NCBI GenBank assembly: GCA_965222315.1
Contig: OZ244951.1
Span: forward strand, 1,116,001-1,180,000
From: JACKII01 sp965222315
GTDB taxonomy: Bacteria; Pseudomonadota; Alphaproteobacteria; Bin95
DNA: 64,000 nucleotides
Direction of reading: 5' to 3'
Shown: in pieces, positions 36,260 through 44,377 of the stretch
Layout of the letters: each line of letters starts with the position of its first letter
How positions within the stretch are numbered: position 1 is the first letter of the stretch
Notes under the pieces: generated by a model
Told to the model about the DNA's origin: nothing
What the model saw: only the letters and a program-made list of their open reading frames with translations
The model's database searches: none
Translations under genes and position numbers: made by a program

Positions 36260-38446
36260 ATGAACGACAAAACGCCGAAGAATGCGCCCGCGCTGACGGG
36301 TGTCCGGAGCAGACCGCAGGCCGATCTGGATATCTACGATCCGGCACCGAGCCAAATCCGGGCGTTGGACGAAGCGCTGATGGAGGCCGATGTAGCCCGC
36401 CGCCGCCTGCAGGACGCGGTGGAGGCGATTGGCGAAGGCTTCGCCCTCTGGGATGCAGACGACCGTCTGGTGCTGTGCAATGGCCGTTACCATGATTTCT
36501 GGAGCGGGCTTGGCGACAAGGTCCAGCCAGGCGTCGCCTACGAGACATTGCTGCGGGAGGTCTCGCGGCTTGGCCTGATCAAGCAGGCCGACGATGACCG
36601 GGAAGCCTGGCTCGCCGAGTTCATCGAACGGCACCGTCAACCGGCGCAACTGCCCCATACACATGAATTTACCGACGGCCGGACTGTGCAGGTCAGTCAC
36701 ACGCATACTGCTGATGGAGGCATTGTCACGGTCATCAGCGACGTCTCCGCCCTGCTGGAGGTGGAAGAGGCACGGCGGGTGCGGGCCGTGGCCGACGGCG
36801 CGGCGCTGCTGGCCTCCACCGTGACCAACATTGCCCAGGGCGTTGCCGTGTTCGATGCCGAAAACCGGCTGGTGACGTGGAACCGGCGGGCCTGCGAGTT
36901 GTTGAACCTGCCCTATTATGCGGTGCGCCGGGGAATGCGGGTGCGGGAAGTGCTGCAACTGCTCAACAGGCACCGGGCCAGGTTCGACAGGAAGGTTTCC
37001 ACGGATATCGTCAATTGGATCATGCGCCGGCGCCCGCGGGCGCCGATCCAGATCGATGTATTCTATCCCGGCGCGACGGTGATCGAGGCGGCCTTCCGTG
37101 CGATGCCCGACAGCGGCTTCGTAGCCACGTTCGCCGACAAGACAGCGGAGCGGGAAGCCAAGCGGACATTGGAACACCACGGGGAGGAACTGGCAGCCGA
37201 GGTAAAGGCCCGGACCCGCGAACTGGTTGAGGTCAACCTGCAAATGCAGCGGGAGGTCCGGCAACGGCGGGAGGCGGCGGAGGCCCTGGAACAGGCGCGG
37301 GCTGCGGCGGTTGCGGCGAACCAGAGCAAGACGCGGTTTCTGGCGGCAGCGAGCCACGACCTGTTGCAACCGTTGAGCGCGGCGCATCTGTACCTGAGCG
37401 CCCTCGAAGATGAGACGGCCGACCTTTCGGACGGAGCGCAGCGCAACCTGAAGGGGCTGAGCGGTGCGCTGCATTCGGTTGAAGGGTTGCTGAGTGCGCT
37501 GCTGGAGATCTCCAAGCTCGATAGCGGCGGCATCACTGCGGATGTGCGTGATGTGCCGCTGGGGCCGCTGCTGGAGGATTTGCGGCAGGCAGCCGCTGGT
37601 CTGGCGCAGGAGAAAGGGCTCAAGTTCATCTGCGTGGCAACGTCGGCCTGGGCGCGGACGGACCCGGTTTTGTTGCGCCGTATCCTGCAGAACCTGATTA
37701 CCAACGCCGTGAAATACACCCAGAATGGTGGCGTCGTCGTCGGCGTCCGCCGCGACTGCGATGGCCTGCGGATTGAGGTCTGGGACAACGGGCCGGGTAT
37801 CCCGGAGGACGATCAGGCCGCGATTTTTGAGGAGTTCCGCCGGGGAAGCAGTCAGGATACCGGCGACGTGCCAGGTGTTGGGCTGGGGCTGGCGATTGTT
37901 CAGCGGACGGCGGACGTGCTGGGGCACGAAGTGACGCTGACCTCCCAGCCCGGCATCGGCACCCGATTCGCCGTGCGTTTGCCGCGGGGAGAACGGCCGG
38001 CGGGCGGGACGGCGACTGACCAGACCAATGCGCCGGGTGCGGGGGCGGCCCGGCATGTGGATTGGAGCCGCCGCCTGGTGCTGCTGCTGGAGAATGACCG
38101 GGAAATTGCGCGCGGCATGCAGGCGCTGTTCGAACGCTGGAACTGTCCGCTGCTGACGGCCGCGAGCTATGAGGAAATGGTGGAGCGGCTGGAGGACGAG
38201 GAAGCTGAGCCGGATTTCCTCATTGCCGACTTGGACCTGGATACGGATGTGAACGGACTGATGGCGGTGCACCGCCTGCGCCGGATTTATCCCAGCCTGC
38301 AGGCTGCGCTGGTGACGGCAGACCGGTCGGCCGAGATTGGGATGCAAGCCGAAGCGCTTAGCGTCGAACGCTTCTTGAAGCCCGCACGTCCGGCGGCCCT
38401 GCGCGCCTATATCGAGCATTGCTGGCGGCTTGCCGAGCCGGAATAG
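36260..38446 (+). CDS. hybrid sensor histidine kinase with PAS domains and C-terminal receiver (NahK/ErcS type)
   Basis: A soluble two-component kinase of 728 residues with no obvious membrane segment. Two PAS-like regions lie at about 55-170 and 190-300 (EAIGEGFALWDADDRLVLCN and the later FDAENRLVTWNRRACELL), followed by a coiled coil. The HisKA domain has FLAAASHDLLQPLSAAHLYL with phospho-acceptor His366. The ATPase domain has NLITNAVKYT, DNGPGIPE and GVGLGLAIVQ. The C-terminal receiver has LIADLDLDT with the acceptor aspartate. It faces a NarL-type regulator 12 bp away, a likely cognate. Its signal is unknown. Confidence 0.9.
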   Translation: MNDKTPKNAPALTGVRSRPQADLDIYDPAPSQIRALDEALMEADVARRRLQDAVEAIGEGFALWDADDRLVLCNGRYHDFWSGLGDKVQPGVAYETLLREVSRLGLIKQADDDREAWLAEFIERHRQPAQLPHTHEFTDGRTVQVSHTHTADGGIVTVISDVSALLEVEEARRVRAVADGAALLASTVTNIAQGVAVFDAENRLVTWNRRACELLNLPYYAVRRGMRVREVLQLLNRHRARFDRKVSTDIVNWIMRRRPRAPIQIDVFYPGATVIEAAFRAMPDSGFVATFADKTAEREAKRTLEHHGEELAAEVKARTRELVEVNLQMQREVRQRREAAEALEQARAAAVAANQSKTRFLAAASHDLLQPLSAAHLYLSALEDETADLSDGAQRNLKGLSGALHSVEGLLSALLEISKLDSGGITADVRDVPLGPLLEDLRQAAAGLAQEKGLKFICVATSAWARTDPVLLRRILQNLITNAVKYTQNGGVVVGVRRDCDGLRIEVWDNGPGIPEDDQAAIFEEFRRGSSQDTGDVPGVGLGLAIVQRTADVLGHEVTLTSQPGIGTRFAVRLPRGERPAGGTATDQTNAPGAGAARHVDWSRRLVLLLENDREIARGMQALFERWNCPLLTAASYEEMVERLEDEEAEPDFLIADLDLDTDVNGLMAVHRLRRIYPSLQAALVTADRSAEIGMQAEALSVERFLKPARPAALRAYIEHCWRLAEPE

Positions 38447-38458
38447 AGCCGCGTCGGT

Positions 38459-39085
38459 TCAGTCGAACCGCAGTTTCTGCGCGAGCAGGACCGCTTGGGT
38501 GCGGGAATAGACGTTCAGCTTGCGCAGGATGGCGGAGACGTGGGCCTTCACGGTAGATTCGACGATGTCGAGTTCGTGGGCGATTTGCTTGTTCAACATG
38601 CCCTGGCCCAGCAACTCCAGCACCCGCATCTGCTGCGGGGTGAGGGTCGCCAGTTTCTCACTGAGGCTGGCTTCTTCACTGTCTGCTACGCCATCGTCTT
38701 GTTCCGGCCAATAGCTGTCGCCAGCCAATACGGCTGCAATGGCATCCAGCATCTGATCGGTATCGGCGGCTTTCGAGACGAAGCCAGCGGCACCGGCGGC
38801 TCGGGCTTCTGCCTGGTAGCGCTGACCATCGAAGCCGCTGACCACGAGCACGGGAACACTGGGATGGCTGGTGCGGAGGGTGTGGAGCCCGCTGAGCCCA
38901 TCGGCGCCTGGAATGTTCAGGTCGAGCAGAACAATGCCGGTATTGGGCCACATCACGAGGGCGGTTTCAGCCTCCTGAAGCGAGCCGGCCTGGTGAACAT
39001 TGCTGCCGGGATAGGCCCGCTGCAACGTGGTTTCGAGGGCCGCCCGCACCATGGGGTGATCATCGACAATCAGAAAATCGGTCAT
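38459..39085 (-). CDS. NarL/FixJ-type response regulator with LuxR HTH
   Basis: A DNA-binding regulator of 208 residues. The receiver domain has DDH near the start, phospho-acceptor Asp55 in LLDLN, and the conserved VSGF and SKAAD segments. The C-terminal LuxR-type helix-turn-helix is LTPQQMRVLELLGQGMLNKQIAHELDI in pieces, followed by VKAHVSAILRKLNVYSRTQA. It converges on the hybrid kinase with only 12 bp between stops and diverges from the flavoprotein gene at 39253, so that gene is a plausible target. Confidence 0.9.
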   Translation of the reverse strand: MTDFLIVDDHPMVRAALETTLQRAYPGSNVHQAGSLQEAETALVMWPNTGIVLLDLNIPGADGLSGLHTLRTSHPSVPVLVVSGFDGQRYQAEARAAGAAGFVSKAADTDQMLDAIAAVLAGDSYWPEQDDGVADSEEASLSEKLATLTPQQMRVLELLGQGMLNKQIAHELDIVESTVKAHVSAILRKLNVYSRTQAVLLAQKLRFD

Positions 39086-39157
39086 GACATATTACTTCGC
39101 TATACTTTTCCTATGGCAGGACCACCGCATCGGAAACGGCCAGCCTCGCTCTTGGGC

Positions 39158-39197
39158 TTGGTTTACCCTCTCGTAGCGGGCTAGAACAAGACTAGCC
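39158..39197 (+). promoter_or_regulatory. candidate promoter with overlapping inverted repeat before the TcuA-like gene
   Basis: TTGGTT (39158-39163) and TAGAAC (39182-39187) are 18 bp apart. An inverted repeat GGCTAG-AACAAGA-CTAGCC (39179-39197) overlaps the putative -10, as an operator would. The divergent response-regulator gene is the obvious candidate for the binder. All of this is inference. Confidence 0.3.
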
Positions 39198-39252
39198 GAT
39201 TCAACAGGCGTCAACGTCAAAAACATCATGAACGAGTGGAAACGTAGCCAAC

Positions 39253-40752
39253 ATGACTGATACCGCCCCCTATGACGTTATCGTTGCCGGTGCCGGCAAT
39301 GCTGCGCTGTGCGCCGCGATCAATGCCCATCTGCACGGCGCGCGCGTGCTGGTGCTGGAAAAAGCATCGGAGGAAGAGAAGGGCGGCAACAGCTATTTCA
39401 CCGCCGGCGGCTTCCGCTTTGCCCATGACGGTCTGGACGATGTCTGCCAGGACGTCATGCCCGACCTGAGCGAGGCGGAGCGCGAGCAGATCGTGCTGCC
39501 GACCCACGACAAGCAGTTCTTCTACGACACGCTGATGAAGGTGACCCACCATCAGGCCAATGAAGACTTGGCCTGGACGCTGATCAATGACAGCCGGGAG
39601 ACGATGGGCTGGCTGCGCGAGAATGGCGTGCGCTTCATCCCGATGTATGGCCGCCAGTCCTATGAGGTGGAGGGCAAGCAGGTCTTCTATGGCGGTGTCA
39701 ATATAGAGGCGGTCGGTGGCGGTGCGGGCCTGGTGACGTTCCTGCTGGAGCGGGCGGCGAAGCTCGGCATCGAAATCCGGTATGAGACCGGGGCGACCAA
39801 GCTCATCCAGGACCAGGACTATAAAATCAGCGGCGTAACCGTGCGCGGGCCAAATGGTTATGAGGACATTCCCGGCCGCTCTGTCGTGCTGGCCTGCGGC
39901 GGATTCGAGAGCAACCCTGAAATGCGCGTGCGCTACCTGGGGCCGGGCTGGGATCTCTGCCGGGTGCGGGGAACGCGGCACAATACCGGCGACGGCATCA
40001 ACATGGCGTTGGCGATTGGGGCGCAGTCCTATGGCAATTGGAGCGGCTGCCATTCGGTTGGCTGGGACATCTCCGCCCCGCCCTATGGCGACCGCTGGAT
40101 CCTGGACAATTTCCAGAAGCACTCCTATCCGCTCGGCATCATGGTCAATCTGGATGGCGACCGCTTCGTCGATGAGGGCGAGGACTACCGCAACCTGACT
40201 TATGTGCGCTTTGGCAAGGCAATCATGGCCCAGCCGCACCGGACCGCCGTGCAGATTTTCGACCAGAAAACCGTCCACCGCCTGCGGGACGAATACCGCA
40301 TTCGCGAGGTGACAAAGGTGGTGGCGGACACGATTGAGGAACTGGCGGAAGGCGTGGATATCGATCCGGCCAAACTGCGGGCCACCATCGACGCCTACAA
40401 TTCGGCCTGCGGCTCCGACGCGGACTATAATCCAGCGGTGCTGGACGGAGTGACGACCAGCGGCCTCTCGCCGAACAAGACCAACTGGGCGCTGCCGATC
40501 AATGAGCCGCCCTACCATGCCTATGTGACGACGACGGGCATCACGTTCACCTTCGGCGGGGTGAAGATCAACGAGCAGAACGAGGTGCAGGACGTAACGG
40601 ACCGGACGATTCCTGGCCTTTATGCGGCGGGCGAATTGGTCGGCGGCCTGTTCTACGAGAACTATCCGGGCGGCACCGGCCTGATGAGCGGCAGCGTGTT
40701 CGGACGGCGTGCTGGAAAGCATGCGGCAGAGTACGCGCGGACGCGGAATTAG
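39253..40752 (+). CDS. FAD-dependent tricarballylate dehydrogenase-like flavoprotein
   Basis: A 499-residue FAD_binding_2 family oxidoreductase related to TcuA, which oxidises tricarballylate to aconitate, and to fumarate reductase flavoproteins. The N-terminus has the dinucleotide fold DVIVAGAGNAALCAAI and GGNSYFTAGGFRFAH. The C-terminus has TFGGVKINEQNEV, GLYAAGELVGGLFYENYPGG and TGLMSGSVFGRRAG, which close the FAD site. The substrate is inferred from family only; the tcuB partner is not adjacent. It converges on valS with a large palindromic element between them. Confidence 0.8.
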   Translation: MTDTAPYDVIVAGAGNAALCAAINAHLHGARVLVLEKASEEEKGGNSYFTAGGFRFAHDGLDDVCQDVMPDLSEAEREQIVLPTHDKQFFYDTLMKVTHHQANEDLAWTLINDSRETMGWLRENGVRFIPMYGRQSYEVEGKQVFYGGVNIEAVGGGAGLVTFLLERAAKLGIEIRYETGATKLIQDQDYKISGVTVRGPNGYEDIPGRSVVLACGGFESNPEMRVRYLGPGWDLCRVRGTRHNTGDGINMALAIGAQSYGNWSGCHSVGWDISAPPYGDRWILDNFQKHSYPLGIMVNLDGDRFVDEGEDYRNLTYVRFGKAIMAQPHRTAVQIFDQKTVHRLRDEYRIREVTKVVADTIEELAEGVDIDPAKLRATIDAYNSACGSDADYNPAVLDGVTTSGLSPNKTNWALPINEPPYHAYVTTTGITFTFGGVKINEQNEVQDVTDRTIPGLYAAGELVGGLFYENYPGGTGLMSGSVFGRRAGKHAAEYARTRN

Positions 40753-40773
40753 GGGCGTAAGCTCTCCACGGAA

Positions 40774-40883
40774 TTTCATCCTGAGTAGCGCTCGCTAGAG
40801 AGCGCGTATCGAAGGGGCTGGCGAGCGGTTGTTGCTGCCCCTTCGATACGCCCGGATTGGCATCCGGGCTACTCAGGATGAAA
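40774..40883. repeat. 110-bp palindromic element, predicted cloverleaf
   Basis: The outer arms TTTCATCCTGAGTAGC (40774-40789) and GCTACTCAGGATGAAA (40868-40883) are perfect 16-bp complements. Inside are three further perfect inverted repeats: GCGCTC-6-GAGCGC (40788-40805), CGTATCGAAGGGGC (40805-40818) with GCCCCTTCGATACG (40837-40850), and CCCGGAT-4-ATCCGGG (40851-40868). Together they fold as a closing stem with three arms. It fills the gap between the convergent TcuA-like and valS genes and could end transcription from both. Elements starting TTCATCCTGAG are known as intergenic repeats in alphaproteobacteria. Confidence 0.85.
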
Positions 40884-40891
40884 CTGGGGGC

Positions 40892-43570
40892 TTACATCTC
40901 CGCCAGGCGGGTGACGGCTGCAGTGAGTTTGTCGCGTTGGGTGGCGAGGTCTGCGCGTTTTTCGCGGGTTTCCTCGACCACTTCGGGCGCGGCCTTGGCG
41001 AGGAAGCCGGGGTTGGAAAGGCGCTTGTCGATGCCCCCCATTTCCTTCTCCACCTTCTCGATACCCTTGGCGAGCCGGTCCTTCTCCGCCGAAATGTCGA
41101 TCACGTCGGCGAGCGGGAGGCCATAGGTTGCCTCGCCCACGACGATCTGCACTGCACCTTTCGGCATCTCCGTCGCTGCATCGACGCCGGTCAGTCGGGC
41201 GAGGCGATGGATGTAGCCCGCGTGCCGCTCCAGCCGTGCCAGGGTCTCCGGCGAAGCGCCCTGCACCAGGCAGGATATCTGCGCACCGGCGGGCACGTTC
41301 ATTTCGGCGCGGACGGCGCGGATGTCGGTGATCAGGCGGACGACCCAGTCCATTTCTGTCTTGGCTTCGGGAGCCTCCAGGCCCTCCAGCACCGGCCAGG
41401 GCGCGGTGATGAGGGGACGGTCGGGCACGAAGGCGAAGTGCTCGTTCAGTTCCTCCGTGATGAAGGGCATGAACGGGTGCAGCATCAGGATGATCTGGTC
41501 GAGCACCCAGGCGGCAGTGGCGCGGGTTTCGGCAGCGGCTGCCGCGTCGTCGCCGTTCAGGATCGGCTTGATGAATTCCAGGTACCAGTCGCAGAAGGTG
41601 TTCCAGACGAACTGGTACTGGCCGCCCGCGGCCTCGTTGAACTTATAGGCCTCGATGCCCTGGGCGGCTTCGGCGGCGGCGCGCGCGGTCTCGCCGACGA
41701 TCCACTGGTTGACGGTCTGCTTCGCCTGCGCCGGATCAAAATTCGCAGGCAGGGCGCACTGGTTCATCTCGCAGAAGCGGGCAGCATTCCAGAGCTTCGT
41801 CCCGAAATTGCGGTAGCCTTCCACCCGGTTCTTGGCGAGCTTGATGTCCCGACCCTGTGCGGCCATCACCGCCAGGGTGAAGCGCAGGCTGTCGGCGGAA
41901 TATTCGTCGATGACTTCCAGGGGGTCGATGATATTCCCCTTGGACTTCGACATTTTCTGGCCCTTTTCATCGCGGACCAGGGCGTGGATGTAGACATGCC
42001 GGAAGGGCACGTCGCCCATGAAATGGATGCCCAGCATCATCATGCGGGCGACCCAGAAGAAGATGATGTCGAAGCCGGTGACCAGCACGTCGCCCGGATA
42101 ATAGCGCTCAAGCTCCGGCGTCTTGTCCGGCCAGCCGAGGGTGGAGAACGGCCAAAGGCCAGACGAGAACCAGGTGTCGAGCACGTCCGGGTCGCGCTCT
42201 AGGGGCGTATCTTTGCCATAGTGTGCTTTCGCAAGGCTCGCGGCCTCCGCGTCGTTGTCGGCGACGAAGATTTCGCCGTCCGGGCCGTACCAGGCCGGGA
42301 TCTGGTGGCCCCACCAAAGCTGGCGGCTGATACACCAGGGCTGGATGTTGCGCATCCATTCGAAATAGGTCTTGGACCAGTTTTCCGGCACAAACTTGGT
42401 CTTGCCGGTTTCCACGGCCTCGATGGCTGGTTTCGCCAGGGTTTCGGCGTCCACGTACCATTGTTCGGTCAGGTAAGGCTCGATCGGCACGCCGCCGCGG
42501 TCGCCATAGGGGACCATGTGGGTGTGCGGCTCGATCTTGTCGAGCAGGCCCAACTCCTCGATGGCCGCAACCACCTTCTTCCGCGCCTCGAACCGGTCGA
42601 GGCCCAGGTAGTCCGAGGGCGCGTTCTCGTTGATGCGGCCCTTGCGGTCGAGCACGTTGATCATCTCCAGATCGTGCCGCCGGCCGACCTCGAAATCGTT
42701 GAAGTCGTGGGCGGGCGTGATCTTGACCGCACCGGAGCCGGTTTCAGGATCGGCGTATTCGTCCGCAACTATGACGATCTTGCGGCCAACGATGGGCAGG
42801 ATGCAGTGCTTGCCGATCAGGTCCTGGTAGCGCTCGTCGTCCGGGTGCACGGCGACGGCGGTGTCGCCCAGCATGGTTTCGGGGCGGGTGGTGGCGACGG
42901 TCAGGAAGCGGTCAGGCTGGCCGTCGACCGGGTATTTGAAATACCAGAGATGGCCTTTGACCTCCTTCTGCTCGACCTCCAGGTCGCTGATTGCGGTTTC
43001 CAGCGCCGGGTCCCAGTTGACCAGGCGGCTGTCCTTGTAGATCAGCCCTTCCTTGTAGAGATCGACGAAGACCTTGCGGACCGCCTTGGAGACGCCCTCG
43101 TCCAGGGTGAAGCGGTCGCGCGGCCAGTCAGCAGACGCACCGAGGCGTTTCAACTGGCCGGCGATGCTGCCGCCGCTTTCCGCCTTCCATTCCCAGACCT
43201 TGTCGATGAAGGCTTCACGGCCCAGGTCGTGGCGGGTCACGCCTTGCTCCGCCAATTGCCGTTCGACCACCATCTGGGTGGCGATGCCTGCGTGGTCCTG
43301 GCCCGGCTGCCAGAGTGCGTCGCGCCCGGTCATGCGGAAGTAGCGGATCAGCACGTCTTGCAGGGTAAAGGTCAGGCCGTGGCCCATATGCAGGCTGCCG
43401 GTCACGTTCGGCGGCGGCATGATGATGGTGTAAGGCTCTTTGTTCGACAGAGGGTCGGCGGCGAACGCCCCGGACTTCTCCCACGCCTCATAATGGCGGG
43501 CTTCGATGGCGGCGGCGTCGATGGTTTTGTCGAGCGCCTGCTTGGCAGGGGCGGTGGCGGTGTCCGGCAT
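40892..43570 (-). CDS. valS: valyl-tRNA synthetase
   Basis: Charges tRNA-Val and edits threonine. The 892-residue class I synthetase has the HIGH-type motif in PPPNVTGSLHMGHGLTF, the editing domain around TTRPETMLGDTAVAV, the KMSKSKGN loop and a C-terminal coiled coil (ISAEKDRLAKGIEKVEKEMG). The frame opens at 43624, but ATG 43570 gives the normal start MPDTATAPAKQALDK and has a purine-rich site upstream. It sits downstream of popZ, the usual alphaproteobacterial pair, but a terminator lies between them. Confidence 0.95.
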   Translation of the reverse strand: MPDTATAPAKQALDKTIDAAAIEARHYEAWEKSGAFAADPLSNKEPYTIIMPPPNVTGSLHMGHGLTFTLQDVLIRYFRMTGRDALWQPGQDHAGIATQMVVERQLAEQGVTRHDLGREAFIDKVWEWKAESGGSIAGQLKRLGASADWPRDRFTLDEGVSKAVRKVFVDLYKEGLIYKDSRLVNWDPALETAISDLEVEQKEVKGHLWYFKYPVDGQPDRFLTVATTRPETMLGDTAVAVHPDDERYQDLIGKHCILPIVGRKIVIVADEYADPETGSGAVKITPAHDFNDFEVGRRHDLEMINVLDRKGRINENAPSDYLGLDRFEARKKVVAAIEELGLLDKIEPHTHMVPYGDRGGVPIEPYLTEQWYVDAETLAKPAIEAVETGKTKFVPENWSKTYFEWMRNIQPWCISRQLWWGHQIPAWYGPDGEIFVADNDAEAASLAKAHYGKDTPLERDPDVLDTWFSSGLWPFSTLGWPDKTPELERYYPGDVLVTGFDIIFFWVARMMMLGIHFMGDVPFRHVYIHALVRDEKGQKMSKSKGNIIDPLEVIDEYSADSLRFTLAVMAAQGRDIKLAKNRVEGYRNFGTKLWNAARFCEMNQCALPANFDPAQAKQTVNQWIVGETARAAAEAAQGIEAYKFNEAAGGQYQFVWNTFCDWYLEFIKPILNGDDAAAAAETRATAAWVLDQIILMLHPFMPFITEELNEHFAFVPDRPLITAPWPVLEGLEAPEAKTEMDWVVRLITDIRAVRAEMNVPAGAQISCLVQGASPETLARLERHAGYIHRLARLTGVDAATEMPKGAVQIVVGEATYGLPLADVIDISAEKDRLAKGIEKVEKEMGGIDKRLSNPGFLAKAAPEVVEETREKRADLATQRDKLTAAVTRLAEM

Positions 43571-43622
43571 GGTCTTCTCTCGCGGGTGATCGCGGTGGGG
43601 CGGTCGCAACCGCCATTCATTC

Positions 43623-43658
43623 AAAAGCGAAAACGCCTGGAAACTACGCTCCAGGCGT
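43623..43658 (-). terminator. rho-independent terminator of popZ
   Basis: Read on the minus strand, ACGCCTGGA and TCCAGGCGT form a perfect 9-bp stem (43650-43658 with 43633-43641) with an 8-nt loop, followed by TTTCGCTTTT. It separates the popZ transcript from valS, which therefore needs its own promoter within this 120-bp gap. Confidence 0.75.
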
Positions 43659-43689
43659 TAACGGCAACAATAGTCCAAAACGGCTATCG

Positions 43690-44358
43690 TCAGGTTTTCG
43701 GCGGTACTTTCGCCGCAGCCTTGGCCGCTTCTTCGCGGACGATGCGTTCCATGTTCTTGCCTATCCATTCCTGGATCATGCCGCGGGCAACGTCTTCGAC
43801 GATTGCGTCCAGGCTGCGGTTGGAGACCGTCGCTGCCGCGGTCGGAACAGCAGGGGCAGGGACAGCAGGGGCAGGACCAGCAGGGGCAGGGACAGCGGGA
43901 GCAGGCTTTGGCGTGAGCATGGCGGCGGCCTGACTGACCGTCGTGGCCTGGGCCTGGGCCGGCATTGCCGGTGGAGCGGTGGCTGCGGGCGCCGATGCCG
44001 CGGTACCTTGCGGCTTGCCTGGCTTGATAACCTCAGTCAGCTCCAGTGGCTGATCATTGCCGGGCGGCGACGCGGGACTTGCCGCTGGCGCAGGTGCCGG
44101 TTTTGCCGCTACCTGTGCCGGTGAAGACGGTGCCGGTGAGGGCGGTGCCGGTTGGGCTGCCGGCCGTGCCGCTGCCGGTGTTGCCGGTGCGGTTGCGGCG
44201 GTTGGCGGAGCGGCGGGCTTTGCCGGTTTGGCTGCGTTGGCCGGGTTCAACTGATCCTGTGCCAGCATCCGGCCCATTTCAGCGAAAATGTCGTCGTCCG
44301 ACGCACCATCCTTGGCGCTCGGAAATGGCTTTGGGCCTTTGTTGGGATCGTCTGCCAT
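43690..44358 (-). CDS. popZ: PopZ-family polar organizing protein (DUF2497)
   Basis: Forms a polar matrix that anchors the chromosome origin through ParB and recruits cell-cycle regulators in Caulobacter; the same role is inferred here. The 222-residue protein has an N-terminal segment DDDIFAEMGRMLAQDQ (about 20-35) and the conserved C-terminal helices RSLDAIVEDVARGMIQEWI to the end, as in DUF2497. The middle 130 residues are an Ala/Pro-rich linker with few charges, unlike the acidic linker of Caulobacter PopZ, and contain a 15-bp tandem repeat. The ATG at 44358 follows GGAGG and lies 19 bp after tolC. Confidence 0.85.
   Translation of the reverse strand: MADDPNKGPKPFPSAKDGASDDDIFAEMGRMLAQDQLNPANAAKPAKPAAPPTAATAPATPAAARPAAQPAPPSPAPSSPAQVAAKPAPAPAASPASPPGNDQPLELTEVIKPGKPQGTAASAPAATAPPAMPAQAQATTVSQAAAMLTPKPAPAVPAPAGPAPAVPAPAVPTAAATVSNRSLDAIVEDVARGMIQEWIGKNMERIVREEAAKAAAKVPPKT
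43846..43905. repeat. four tandem 15-bp units within popZ
   Basis: Four consecutive 15-mers, aacagcaggggcagg, gacagcaggggcagg, accagcaggggcagg and gacagcgggagcagg, occupy 43846-43905. They encode a repeated five-residue unit of Pro, Ala and Val/Gly in the PopZ linker. Being in-frame multiples of three, they can vary in copy number without disrupting the gene. Confidence 0.8.
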
Positions 44359-44377
44359 GTTGTGTCCTCCGCTGCGC

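Noticed and set aside
36152..38419. A 755-codon open frame antisense to the hybrid kinase
   Set aside because: The kinase has full catalytic motifs on the plus strand; the antisense frame has none.
42221..43933. A 570-codon frame antisense to valS and popZ
   Set aside because: It crosses two real genes and the terminator between them; composition is an artefact of GC3.
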